Source: Paralcaligenes ureilyticus
GTDB taxonomy: Bacteria; Pseudomonadota; Gammaproteobacteria; Burkholderiales; Burkholderiaceae_B
Reading direction: 5' to 3'
Length of the DNA stretch: 64,000 nucleotides
Assembly: GCF_004346225.1 (NCBI RefSeq)
Contig: NZ_SMAJ01000001.1
Coordinates: 434,001-498,000 of the forward strand
Position numbers and translations under genes: made by a program
Notes under the pieces: generated by a model
What the model saw: the letters and a program-made list of their open reading frames with translations, nothing else
Told to the model about the DNA's origin: nothing
Database searches by the model: none
Shown: positions 1 through 8,774 of the stretch, in pieces
How the letters are laid out: each line of letters starts with the position of its first letter
Numbering within the stretch: position 1 is the first letter of the stretch

Positions 1-29
1 CGGGTGCAACAACTAATTGCCGCGGCGAT

Positions 30-55
30 TGGCAGCCACAAGGGCTGCCGCTACA
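30..55 (-). repeat. REP-like hairpin, GGCAGCC stem subtype
   Basis: Single REP copy with stem arms GGCAGCC and GGCTGCC around loop ACAAG, followed by GCTACA (the GTAG foot on the minus strand). It is one of about 39 copies of the family in the window. Confidence 0.9.
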
Positions 56-69
56 TTATGGCGAGTACG

Positions 70-141
70 TTTTTATTGGCGGATATGTTCTTATTGACGG
101 ATATGTTCTTATTGGCGGATATGTTCTTATTGGCGGATACG
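70..141. repeat. Four tandem copies of an 18-bp unit
   Basis: Four direct copies of an 18-bp unit of the form TTCTTATTGGCGGATATG run without gaps, differing at one to three positions. The last copy ends GGATACG and runs straight into the GTAG foot of the next REP. The unit resembles the GGATACGTTTT flank seen beside the REP at 22707, so it looks like local amplification of REP-adjacent DNA. It is open in one plus frame, but the reading is low-complexity and I do not call it a gene. Confidence 0.85.
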
Positions 142-144
142 TTC

Positions 145-229
145 TGTAGTGGCACCCCTTGTGGGTGCCAAGGCCCTGACAAACAAGATGTATCTTGCAT
201 AGATGACAGGCACAAGGCCTGTCGCTACA
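145..229. repeat. REP pair (BIME), GTAG feet outward
   Basis: Left REP (145-170) has the GGCACCC/GGGTGCC stem. Right REP (204-229) has the GACAGGC/GCCTGTC stem in opposite orientation. The spacer contains a small inverted repeat, CAAGAT then ATCTTG. A homologous module of the same two subtypes lies at 25805-25907. Confidence 0.85.
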
Positions 230-276
230 TGCCTGCCGCTGCAACCCGATAGATCGGCCGAGGACGCAATTGAACC

Positions 277-1029
277 CTACACATTGCAGCGTGCCAGTTT
301 GAAGGGCACATCGCGCGTAACCGGCTGCGGCTTCAGATCGGAATCCTGCGCCGCAAAACGGATCCATATGACGTATTTATTGGCGCTCATCTCGGGAAAC
401 ACCCGCAGATCGGGGTCCACCCACACACGCAGCATCTGGAAGGTTTTGCCGCTAAGCATTTCCTGATAGGCCCCCTGCTTGGCCTCAAGATCGACGATAT
501 CGCTGGAATCCCGCAGCAGCCGCAAGCACAAGGACAAGCCCTTGTACAGCGGTAAAAAAGGGCTGATCCACTGCTTGAGGTCTTGCAAGCGGTCATCGTA
601 AGGCTTGATCTGCCAGGAATAATACGAGGGCATGTCGACTTGCGAGGAACCGCCGGGCACGGCGATGCGTCCGCGCAGACTCGCCAGCCATTCATTGTCG
701 CGCAATATTTGCCCCACCCGGCCCTGCGAACCAAGCTCTGTGCTGCTGGCCTGGATTTCGTCGAGCAAGGTATCGAGCGTACCCGAATCGACGCCAGGGT
801 GCTGGCGCAAAGCGCCAAGCGCACTGCGCTGACGCTCGAGATCCTGCACAATCGAGCCTCGCAGATCGGTGCGGTCGCAGATATCGAGCACATCGAACAG
901 CGTTGCAACGGCCACCTGCTGATGACGCGCGTCGGCGCCTTCCACGAAAAAAAACAGCCTGTCGAACAAGTGCTCGACCCTGAGCAGAGCCCTAACGCGT
1001 TCGTTGCAAGGATATTCGTAAAGAATCAC
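277..1029 (-). CDS. zapD: Cell division protein ZapD
   Basis: This 250-residue protein matches the ZapD/YacF (DUF1342) family in length and in the typical opening ILYEYPCNERVR. ZapD is a cytoplasmic factor that cross-links FtsZ filaments at the division ring. The start is GTG at 1029, with an AAAGGGA stretch upstream. It lies 42 bp downstream of coaE on the same strand, the order found in many proteobacteria (prepilin peptidase, coaE, zapD, then yacG). yacG would lie beyond the window edge and is not seen, because the DNA before 277 is occupied by repeats. The family call is firm; expression as part of the coaE operon is inferred from spacing. Confidence 0.93.
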   Translation of the reverse strand: MILYEYPCNERVRALLRVEHLFDRLFFFVEGADARHQQVAVATLFDVLDICDRTDLRGSIVQDLERQRSALGALRQHPGVDSGTLDTLLDEIQASSTELGSQGRVGQILRDNEWLASLRGRIAVPGGSSQVDMPSYYSWQIKPYDDRLQDLKQWISPFLPLYKGLSLCLRLLRDSSDIVDLEAKQGAYQEMLSGKTFQMLRVWVDPDLRVFPEMSANKYVIWIRFAAQDSDLKPQPVTRDVPFKLARCNV

Positions 1030-1071
1030 GCGACAACAATCCCTTTTTTTAGCAGAAGCATCTCCAGCCGC

Positions 1072-1683
1072 CTAACCCCGCTGTCGTGCCGAAGAACACC
1101 AGCGCTTATGCACTACACAAGCGCGCTGCTCAAGTTGGGCAAGCGTCGTATGCGCATCGTTAAGCACCACATCGTCAGCAAGCGCCAACCTATCCTTACG
1201 CGAAGCTTGCACTGACATAATACGCGCAATAGCCTCTGGAGTCAGCCCGCTGCGGGCCTGCACCCGCGCCACCTGCGTCGCCGGATCGCAATCGACGACA
1301 CATATCCGGTCGACACGATCGCGCCAGCGACCGGACTCAACCAGCAAAGGCACCACGAACACAAGATAACATCCTTGCGCCTGATAAGCGCGTTCTTGTG
1401 TAACGACACCTATCATTGGATGAATAATCGCTTCCAGTCGACCCCGGGCGGCCGGGTCGGAAAACACCAGATCACGCATGCTGCGCCGGTTCAGAGAACC
1501 GTCTGGAGCGATCACGCCAGGCCCGAACCGCTCACGGATGGCGTCGATGGCGGCGCCCCCCGCCGCCGTAAGCTCATGAGCGATCTGATCTGTGTCGATG
1601 ACTGCGGCGCCCCATTCCTGAAAAAAATCGGCAACGCGGCTTTTCCCGGACCCGATGCCGCCCGTCAACCCTATCTTGTACAT
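1072..1683 (-). CDS. coaE: Dephospho-CoA kinase
   Basis: CoaE catalyses the last step of coenzyme A synthesis, ATP-dependent phosphorylation of dephospho-CoA. The 203-residue product begins MYKIGLTGGIGSGKS, with a Walker A loop at residues 8-15, followed by the family segment VIDTDQIAHEL. The reading frame stays open for about 300 codons upstream of this ATG, but that extension is low-complexity Arg/Gly/Ala sequence overlapping the prepilin peptidase gene and is not part of the protein. The start is chosen from the conserved family N-terminus. It lies 20 bp downstream of the prepilin peptidase gene and is probably co-transcribed with it. Confidence 0.95.
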   Translation of the reverse strand: MYKIGLTGGIGSGKSRVADFFQEWGAAVIDTDQIAHELTAAGGAAIDAIRERFGPGVIAPDGSLNRRSMRDLVFSDPAARGRLEAIIHPMIGVVTQERAYQAQGCYLVFVVPLLVESGRWRDRVDRICVVDCDPATQVARVQARSGLTPEAIARIMSVQASRKDRLALADDVVLNDAHTTLAQLEQRACVVHKRWCSSARQRG

Positions 1684-1703
1684 AGGCCAAGTCAACCTGC
1701 TTG

Positions 1704-2417
1704 CTAAAAGTAAGACTGTACCCCAGGACCCAGCGCCAAGGCAGTGGCCCCGCCGGCCGCCAGGAAGGGCCCGAACGGGTAGGACGAGCCTAGCCGAAAA
1801 TTTTTCTGGCGTAAAAATGCCGCACCTATGCCCGCCAGGCACGCAGCCAGCAACACGTACGGCAAGCTGAAAATACCCACCCAGGCTCCCAATGCCGCCA
1901 ACAATTTGAAATCGCCATAACCCATGCCGGCGCGGCCTCTGAACAAGGCGAACAGCCAGAACAAAACCCACAAGAATCCGTAACCTGCCACGGCGCCCGC
2001 CAGCGACTGATGCAAAGACACCGGGCCACCCATCCACGCCGCCGCCAGGCCCAGCCAAAGCAAAGGAGCAGTCAGTGCATCGGGAAGCAAGGCCAGTTGG
2101 GCATCGACCACGGCCAGGATCAGCAGCATATTCAGCGCGATCAGCGTCGACCAGAAGCCAAAGCCCAAACCGTAACGGTGCGCCAGAATCCAGGCCAGCC
2201 CGCCCATAACCATCGAAGCGCCGCAACGCAGCCACGGCGCCAACGGCGATAAACCGCAACCCGGATGCGCTCCATCGCCGGCTTGCAGTTCGACAGCGAG
2301 CCGAAGCGCATACCTGCACGCAAAACCTGCGCTCCACCACGCACCGGAAATTCCGGCCAATGCGCCTGCGGCGCAAACGACAACAAGCCCCCACCCGGTG
2401 GTTAAAACTGATAACAA
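1704..2417 (-). CDS. Prepilin peptidase (A24 family) lacking the zinc motif
   Basis: A polytopic membrane protein of about 237 residues with the two aspartate signatures of type IV prepilin leader peptidases: VVDAQLALLPD and GMGYGDFKL. These enzymes cleave and N-methylate prepilins or type II secretion pseudopilins. The usual cytoplasmic loop with paired CxxC zinc sites between the first two helices is not present; only isolated cysteines are seen. The open frame reaches a TTG at 2435, but the next six codons are themselves a purine-rich GGAGAGGAG Shine-Dalgarno, so I place the start at the TTG at 2417. No pilB or pilC gene is adjacent. Substrate is unknown from this window. Confidence 0.82.
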   Translation of the reverse strand: MLSVLTTGWGLVVVCAAGALAGISGAWWSAGFACRYALRLAVELQAGDGAHPGCGLSPLAPWLRCGASMVMGGLAWILAHRYGLGFGFWSTLIALNMLLILAVVDAQLALLPDALTAPLLWLGLAAAWMGGPVSLHQSLAGAVAGYGFLWVLFWLFALFRGRAGMGYGDFKLLAALGAWVGIFSLPYVLLAACLAGIGAAFLRQKNFRLGSSYPFGPFLAAGGATALALGPGVQSYF

Positions 2418-2488
2418 GATCGGCTCCTCTCCCAATACAACAATAATTGCGTAGAATGCATAATGCCTTTAATTGATGGAATTTTCGT

Positions 2489-3157
2489 ATGTCTGCCCAT
2501 GTACCAATCACCTCGCGCCCCGTTGTACGTACCCTGTGGTTCGCACTGACGGCCCTGATTCTTGCCGGCTGCGCCCAAACGCGCACTCCCGGCTACTACG
2601 ACGTACCGCACGACAGCACCCAAAGCGATGCCCAAATGCAGGCGCAAGGCCGCGACCAGGCCAAAGCCCCGTCACAGGTACAGCTGGGTTTTGGCAATAG
2701 CCGGAAAGCCGACCAAAACGACGCTACCAGCACAGCTTCATCTGCCGCTCAGGCCCCCACACCCGCCAAACCGCAGTTGCTCGCCGAAGCCAAAACCTTT
2801 CTGGGGACCATCCCGTGCCTGGTCAACGGCAATGCCTGCTCGGCCACCCGGGTAACGCTTACCTTGGCGCCAAACGGCGAATGGCGCTCCCGCACTCTTA
2901 CGCTCGACGGCGCCAACGCCGGGCACAGCCAGGTCCAGCAAGGCTGCTGGCATGTCATAGGCGCGTCGCCGCTACGCGTACTGCTGCAGCTGAAAAACCA
3001 GAACGCCAAGGCAGATTTAAGCTTCGCCAACAACGAACAGCTGCATATAAACGCCATTGACAACATCACGCCGAATCTGGATTACCGCCTTACCCGGCAA
3101 GCCGACATCGATGCCATAAGCGAGCTGAAAGAGCCTGCCATGCATTGCGGCAATTAA
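2489..3157 (+). CDS. NlpE-like outer-membrane lipoprotein (putative)
   Basis: A 222-residue protein with a lipoprotein signal: a hydrophobic stretch at residues 15-27 and lipobox LAGC with Cys28 as the lipidation site. Residues 30-95 are a low-complexity Gln/Ala/Pro/Ser linker. The C-terminal part resembles the NlpE copper-resistance fold (GTIPC, then VTLTLAPNGEWRSRTLTL), but the cysteines are Cys110 and Cys117 (C-x6-C) rather than the E. coli CxxC. Family assignment is from motif resemblance only. It is divergent from the prepilin peptidase gene across about 70 bp and convergent with the small LuxR gene across a REP cluster. A role in envelope stress or metal sensing is a guess. Confidence 0.72.
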   Translation: MSAHVPITSRPVVRTLWFALTALILAGCAQTRTPGYYDVPHDSTQSDAQMQAQGRDQAKAPSQVQLGFGNSRKADQNDATSTASSAAQAPTPAKPQLLAEAKTFLGTIPCLVNGNACSATRVTLTLAPNGEWRSRTLTLDGANAGHSQVQQGCWHVIGASPLRVLLQLKNQNAKADLSFANNEQLHINAIDNITPNLDYRLTRQADIDAISELKEPAMHCGN

Positions 3158-3230
3158 GGAAATGCGATCAGGTGTTAAACGGCGTTGAAGGCGCTGGGTT
3201 GAAGGTGTGAAGTGATGTTTTGGGTAGAGA

Positions 3231-3336
3231 TGGCAGCCACAAGGGCTGCCGCTACAAAAATGGTATAAAACGTACCCCCTAATGTAGCTGCGCCCCTGTG
3301 GCGGCACCCCTGTAGCGCCACCCCTTGTGGGTGGCA
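3231..3336. repeat. Cluster of three REP-like hairpins
   Basis: Contains a GGCAGCC-stem copy (3231-3256, minus), a degenerate copy (3283-3306) and a CCACCCC/GGGTGG-stem copy (3311-3336, plus). The spacer after the first copy includes AAAACGTACC, the flank found beside other REPs. It fills the gap between two convergent genes, and I see no other gene in 3158-3384. Confidence 0.85.
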
Positions 3337-3384
3337 AAACCAAACAATCTGCCAAACCCCAACCAGGCATCAAAGCTCCGTCAA

Positions 3385-3603
3385 CTAAGGCGCCAGCACG
3401 CAGTGCACCAGTTCTACGGCGTTTCGCACCTGCATTTTCTGGAATATCCGCGCGCGGTGGGCTTCGATTGTGCGCTGGGACACGCCCAGCTCGGCGGCAA
3501 TGATTTTGTTGGGTTTACCCATGGCTACATACGTCATGACATCGCGTTCACGCGGGGTCAACATCGTAAAACGCGCATTATCCGTATCCGCAACAACGTC
3601 CAT
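3385..3603 (-). CDS. Small LuxR-type HTH protein (DNA-binding domain only)
   Basis: The called protein is 72 residues and is almost entirely a GerE/LuxR helix-turn-helix: LTPRERDVMTYVAMGKPNK, then ELGVSQRTIEAHRARIFQKM. No receiver, PAS or autoinducer domain is present. The start is ATG at 3603, with a strong GAGGAGA Shine-Dalgarno nine bases upstream. The frame is open further upstream, but that part has no domain character. It could be a free-standing regulator of the NarL/FixJ type or a truncated response regulator. The sequence around it shows no partner kinase. Targets cannot be predicted. Confidence 0.8.
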   Translation of the reverse strand: MDVVADTDNARFTMLTPRERDVMTYVAMGKPNKIIAAELGVSQRTIEAHRARIFQKMQVRNAVELVHCVLAP

Positions 3604-3753
3604 GTTGATCTCCTCATATTGTCTATTTATGTACGGCAGATTCTGGCATGAACAATCGGTAAAGTCGCCTGTCATTTCTGACACCAATACCGCTTGCAAA
3701 ACGGCCGGATTTAGCACAAGAATGTAGCTTGTCCATGTGGCGCCAAAGCGCCA

Positions 3754-3876
3754 TGGCACCCACAAGGGGTGCCGCTACAGAAACGTTGGCGAATAGGGCG
3801 ACGCCTTGCGGCGATGACAGGCACAGGGCCTGTCGCTACAAAGACAAAAATGGCACCCACTAGGGGTGCCACTACA
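3754..3876 (-). repeat. Three REP-like hairpins in the same orientation
   Basis: Copies at 3754-3779 (GGCACCC stem), 3815-3840 (GACAGGC stem, loop ACAGG) and 3851-3876 (GGCACCC stem, variant loop ACTAG, foot ACTACA). A partial GGTGCCGCT follows at 3882, just before the panC stop codon. They fill the gap between the LuxR gene and panC. Confidence 0.85.
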
Positions 3877-3893
3877 AAAGCAGGTGCCGCTCG

Positions 3894-5644
<1,751 letters not shown>

Positions 5645-5658
5645 GGGCGTCCCTGCGC

Positions 5659-5850
5659 TTAGAAGTTTTGGTAATATACGTAAGGCTCCTGGGGCACGCG
5701 AGCCGCACGAAAGCCATCCTGGTCTTGCGCATCGATTTGCTTGTCCCACAAACGAGCCCGGCCCTCGCGCTGGCGGGCCTCTGTGCCGGGGTGCTGCGCC
5801 TTGTACTGATTTATAAACTGAGTGATTTCTGATTGATAATTCTTGGCCAT
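5659..5850 (-). CDS. DUF3460 family small protein
   Basis: A 63-residue hydrophilic protein beginning MAKNYQSEITQFINQYK, which I recognise as the DUF3460 family found in Burkholderiales next to scpA. Its function is unknown. There is no signal peptide or membrane segment. It is the first gene of a probable DUF3460-scpA-panC operon and is divergent from the MFS gene. Confidence 0.88.
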   Translation of the reverse strand: MAKNYQSEITQFINQYKAQHPGTEARQREGRARLWDKQIDAQDQDGFRAARVPQEPYVYYQNF

Positions 5851-5905
5851 GATACGTCGCGCATTTGAGTGTCAAGACCCCAGTTTACTTCAGTCAAACA
5901 AAGTT

Positions 5906-6010
5906 ATTCCATTTCCGGATCAAACGCGCGTTTTGCCCGCTCCGCATGATCCATGCGATGGATTGCCGGCGCATTCGCGTTCATGACAAATTCAGGTTTG
6001 GAAATGGAAT
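5906..6010. promoter_or_regulatory. Inverted-repeat pair in a divergent promoter region
   Basis: ATTCCATTTCC at 5906-5916 and its exact reverse complement GGAAATGGAAT at 6000-6010 flank the divergent control region of DUF3460 and the MFS exporter. A smaller perfect palindrome, ATCCAT-gcg-ATGGAT, lies between them at 5949-5963. These could be operator sites, but no regulator is linked to them by sequence alone. Confidence 0.4.
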
Positions 6011-6022
6011 TAGAATGCATTA

Positions 6023-7474
6023 ATGGACTCTAGCGCGGCCCCACATCCCCCATCCCTCCCATCGGACCGCGAACGCGCCGCCATCCGCATGATTCCCTTC
6101 ATCGTGGGTTGCGCACTGTTCATGCAGATGCTCGATTCAACGGTGGTGGCCACGGCGCTGCCGGTGATGGCCAAATCGCTGCATTCCACGCCGGTGCAGA
6201 TGAACATCGTCATCACCAGCTACCTGCTTGCCACGGCGGTATTCGTTCCGATCAGTGGCTGGGCAGCCGACCGGTTTGGCAGCAAACGGGTGTTTATCGC
6301 CGCCATTGCCCTGTTTTCAATCAGCTCGATCGGCTGCGCCCTGTCGCAAAACCTGATCGAACTGGTGTTTGGGCGCATCGCCCAGGGCACGGCCGGCGCC
6401 ATGATGGTGCCGGTCGGACGGATCATCCTGCTGCGCAGGATCCCCAAGACCGAACTGCTCAAGGCGATGGCATTCCTGTCGCTGCCCGCACTGATAGGCC
6501 CCGTCATCGGGCCGCCTCTGGGCGGCTTTTTAGTCGATTACGCCACCTGGCACTGGATATTCCTGATCAACGTGCCCGTAGGCATTCTGGGAATTGCGCT
6601 GGTCGTGCGCTATATACAAGAAGACTATCTCACCGAACGGCCCAAGCTGGACTGGCTTGGCTTCATCCTCAGCGGAGTCAGCCTGGCCGCGCTGGTTTCC
6701 GGCTTCGAGGCCGTGGGCCACAGCTCCATGCCGGTCGACTACGTGCTGATCCTGATCGGCATCGGCCTGGCTTGCGGCCTTCTATATATTTGGCACGCCA
6801 AACACGCCGCTTACCCGATTATCGACCTGAATCTGCTGCGCACCCCCACCTTCGCCATCGCGACCCTGGGGGGCAATTTGTGCCGCTTCGCCATCGGGGC
6901 CATGCCCTTTCTGCTGGCCATCTTGCTCCAGGTAGGCTTTGGCCTCTCGGCATTTTCGGCCGGCATGATTACCTTTACCAGTGCCGCGGGCTCAATGCTC
7001 ATGAAACTGGTCGCCACCCCCATTATTCAGCGCTTCGGCTTCAAACGCGTGCTGATGTTCGACGCACTGGTCGCCGGCGCATTCGTCGCCATGTGCGGCC
7101 TGTTCCGGCCCGATACGCCGGTCTGGCTGATGGTCGCCATTTTGCTGATAGGCGGATTCTTCCGTTCCCTGATGTTCACCGCCGTCAACACCCTCACCTA
7201 TGCCGACATCAGCTCCGAACACATGAGCCGCGCCAGCAGCTTCGCCGCCATGGCCCAGCAATTGGGCATCAGCCTGGGCGTCAGCTGCGCGGCGGTCACC
7301 CTGAATGTCAGCATGAGCTGGCGCGGCGCCACCCACCTGGCCATGGTCGACATCATCTGGGGCTTTATGGTCGTGGGCGCGTTGGCCGCTTCGTCGATAT
7401 TTTCATTCGCCCGTCTAAAATCCAACGCCGGTGACCATTTGAACCAGAACAAGAAAATCGCGAAATTGCGATGA
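6023..7474 (+). CDS. MFS drug exporter, DHA2 (EmrB/QacA) type
   Basis: A 483-residue protein with about 14 hydrophobic segments, as expected for the DHA2 drug:proton antiporters of the inner membrane. The family motif MLDSTVVATALPVM is in the first helix, GWAADRFGSKRVF is the loop 2-3 motif A, and GPVIGPPLGGFL is the motif C antiporter signature. No EmrA-type adaptor gene is adjacent, so it may act alone. The start is ATG at 6023 with only a weak Shine-Dalgarno. Substrate cannot be predicted. It is followed by a REP pair and the large palindrome, then a convergent regulator gene. Confidence 0.92.
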   Translation: MDSSAAPHPPSLPSDRERAAIRMIPFIVGCALFMQMLDSTVVATALPVMAKSLHSTPVQMNIVITSYLLATAVFVPISGWAADRFGSKRVFIAAIALFSISSIGCALSQNLIELVFGRIAQGTAGAMMVPVGRIILLRRIPKTELLKAMAFLSLPALIGPVIGPPLGGFLVDYATWHWIFLINVPVGILGIALVVRYIQEDYLTERPKLDWLGFILSGVSLAALVSGFEAVGHSSMPVDYVLILIGIGLACGLLYIWHAKHAAYPIIDLNLLRTPTFAIATLGGNLCRFAIGAMPFLLAILLQVGFGLSAFSAGMITFTSAAGSMLMKLVATPIIQRFGFKRVLMFDALVAGAFVAMCGLFRPDTPVWLMVAILLIGGFFRSLMFTAVNTLTYADISSEHMSRASSFAAMAQQLGISLGVSCAAVTLNVSMSWRGATHLAMVDIIWGFMVVGALAASSIFSFARLKSNAGDHLNQNKKIAKLR

Positions 7475-7495
7475 GCGGGTTTCCGAGGTACGTTT

Positions 7496-7586
7496 TGTAG
7501 TGGCAGCCCTTGTGGCTGCCATCGGCGTTCTATAAATATCGCCTCGACTATCAACGGTTTTGGCAGCCACAAGGGCTGCCGCCACA
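7496..7586. repeat. REP pair (BIME), GTAG feet outward
   Basis: Copies at 7496-7521 (plus) and 7561-7586 (minus, foot varied to GCCACA), both of the GGCAGCC stem subtype. The left copy is preceded by GGTACGTTT, the recurrent REP flank. They begin the composite repeat between the MFS and MmyB-type genes. Confidence 0.85.
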
Positions 7587-7620
7587 TCGTCGACGACCAT
7601 GCCAATATTCACCGATCGAG

Positions 7621-7848
7621 CATCGTGGGCGGTTAAGGTGGGGCGGGCGATTCGGGCACGCCGCGCGCAGGGCCGGCTTCGGGGATTCAAGGCGTGCGCT
7701 GTTTGAGTGGGACGTTTGCGAATAGCCCGGGGGGCTATTCGCCCCACGAGTTCGCACGCCGCCCCGAAGCCGGTCCTGCGCGCGGGAAGTCATGGCGCAG
7801 CCATGACCGTGCCCGTCAGAGCCCGATCCGCCTTAACCGGCCACGATG
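7621..7848. repeat. Large palindromic element, copy 1 (about 228 bp)
   Basis: The outer arms CATCGTGGGCGGTTAAGG and CCTTAACCGGCCACGATG are inverted copies. Inside them GCGCGCAGGGCCGGCTTCGG pairs with CCGAAGCCGGTCCTGCGCGC, and the centre is the hairpin GAATAGCCC/GGGCTATTC (7720-7740). A separate hairpin GTCATGGC/GCCATGAC is bulged from the right arm (7789-7807). There is no transposase or credible ORF. It sits between convergent genes. A second copy is at 56562-56790. Confidence 0.85.
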
Positions 7849-7899
7849 CGGGGCTAGAAGAACGCTCTAGGCAAAATAGGGGCAATGCGAAAGGATGAA

Positions 7900-7938
7900 T
7901 GCCACCCACAAGGGGTGGCGCTACGGGGCTGTCGCTAC
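7900..7938 (-). repeat. REP plus partial REP at a gene end
   Basis: A CCACCC/GGGTGG-stem copy ends with GCTAC at 7924. It is followed by a right-half fragment GGGGCTGTCGCTAC (7925-7938), whose CTA is the TAG stop codon of the minus-strand regulator gene. Confidence 0.8.
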
Positions 7939-8762
7939 GAATCGGTCAACAACATCACCAGCTTGCAATCAGGGCGGGTGGCCAAGCGAAATGTAATCTG
8001 CCGGTAGCTCAGAATACCCAGATCGGGATGCTTGAACTCGCGCCGGCCACCCTCGCGCTCCACCACCGTCTGGCGTGTCCACCAACGCATGAACACCGAA
8101 CTGGTTTGCACAAGCTCATCGACCAAAGCCCGGATATCCGGTTCATCCGCATGAGCCCCGGCATCGGCCCGGAACTCGGCCACCACCCGACGCGCCCGTT
8201 GCTCCCAGCCCACCACCAACTCACGCGCCGCGACATCCTGAAAAATATAGCGCAGCAAATTAGGCCGCTCGCTGCGATCCGGCCAGCCGTCGAACAAACG
8301 CAGCATGGGTTGATTGCGCGCCAGAACATTCCAGCAGCGATCCAGTATATAGGCGGGCGCCGTAATACTATGCACACAATCCGCCAGATCCAAAGGCAGT
8401 TCAGCCGCCTCCCCGCGAGCATGGTCGGGATCCGTACATTCGGCCAGCTCAAACAAATACTGGCGCTCGGCACGCACCAGCTGCAGCACATTGGCAAGCC
8501 TCGCCCACACACCCGGTGAAGCCGACACGTCGCGCCCCTGCTCGATCCACGTATACCAGGTAACACTGATGCCGCACAGCTGTGCCACCTCTTCACGCCG
8601 CAACCCCGGCGTGCGCCGCCGCGAACCCGCAGGCAGCCCGACCATCGCAGGCGCCACACGGGCACGCACGCTACGCAAAAAATCGCCCAAGGCGCGTCGC
8701 CGCGCCGAACTGACCTGAGCTTCGGCGGGCGCGGAAGAAGAAGCAGGCAGCCTGTCCGTCAC
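7935..8762 (-). CDS. MmyB-type helix-turn-helix transcriptional regulator
   Basis: A 275-residue XRE-family protein. The HTH lies near residues 25-90 (LRREEVAQLCGISVTWYTWIE). The rest matches the ligand-binding domain of MmyB-like regulators (AYILDRCWNVLARNQPMLRLF, RYIFQDVAARELVVGWE), which in some members binds fatty acids. The start is GTG at 8762, only 12 bp after the metH stop, so it is probably translated from the metH transcript. Its TAG stop lies in a partial REP. Whether it controls metH or the convergent MFS exporter is unknown. Bacterial members of this family often regulate an adjacent oxidoreductase or transporter gene. Confidence 0.88.
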   Translation of the reverse strand: MTDRLPASSSAPAEAQVSSARRRALGDFLRSVRARVAPAMVGLPAGSRRRTPGLRREEVAQLCGISVTWYTWIEQGRDVSASPGVWARLANVLQLVRAERQYLFELAECTDPDHARGEAAELPLDLADCVHSITAPAYILDRCWNVLARNQPMLRLFDGWPDRSERPNLLRYIFQDVAARELVVGWEQRARRVVAEFRADAGAHADEPDIRALVDELVQTSSVFMRWWTRQTVVEREGGRREFKHPDLGILSYRQITFRLATRPDCKLVMLLTDS

Positions 8763-8774
8763 CTGGCCTGGCGC

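Noticed and set aside
4-252. 82-codon plus-strand ORF at the window start
   Set aside because: It is a reading of REPs and the 18-bp tandem array; the peptide is low-complexity and has no family character.
1684-2586. Long N-terminal extension of the coaE frame
   Set aside because: It overlaps the prepilin peptidase gene in another frame and is Arg/Gly/Ala-rich without domains. CoaE begins at the conserved MYKIGLTGG.
6109-7434. 441-codon ORF in a second plus frame over the MFS gene
   Set aside because: Out-of-frame reading, His/Arg/Gly-rich. The other frame has 14 helices and DHA2 motifs.
7551-7898. Small ORFs within the large palindrome (also at 56517-56790)
   Set aside because: Both strands are open because the element is GC-rich and palindromic; the two copies differ by stem-preserving changes, not codon-preserving ones.
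7496-7938. Insertion sequence
   Set aside because: No transposase ORF and no clear target duplication; treated as a non-coding repeat of unknown origin.
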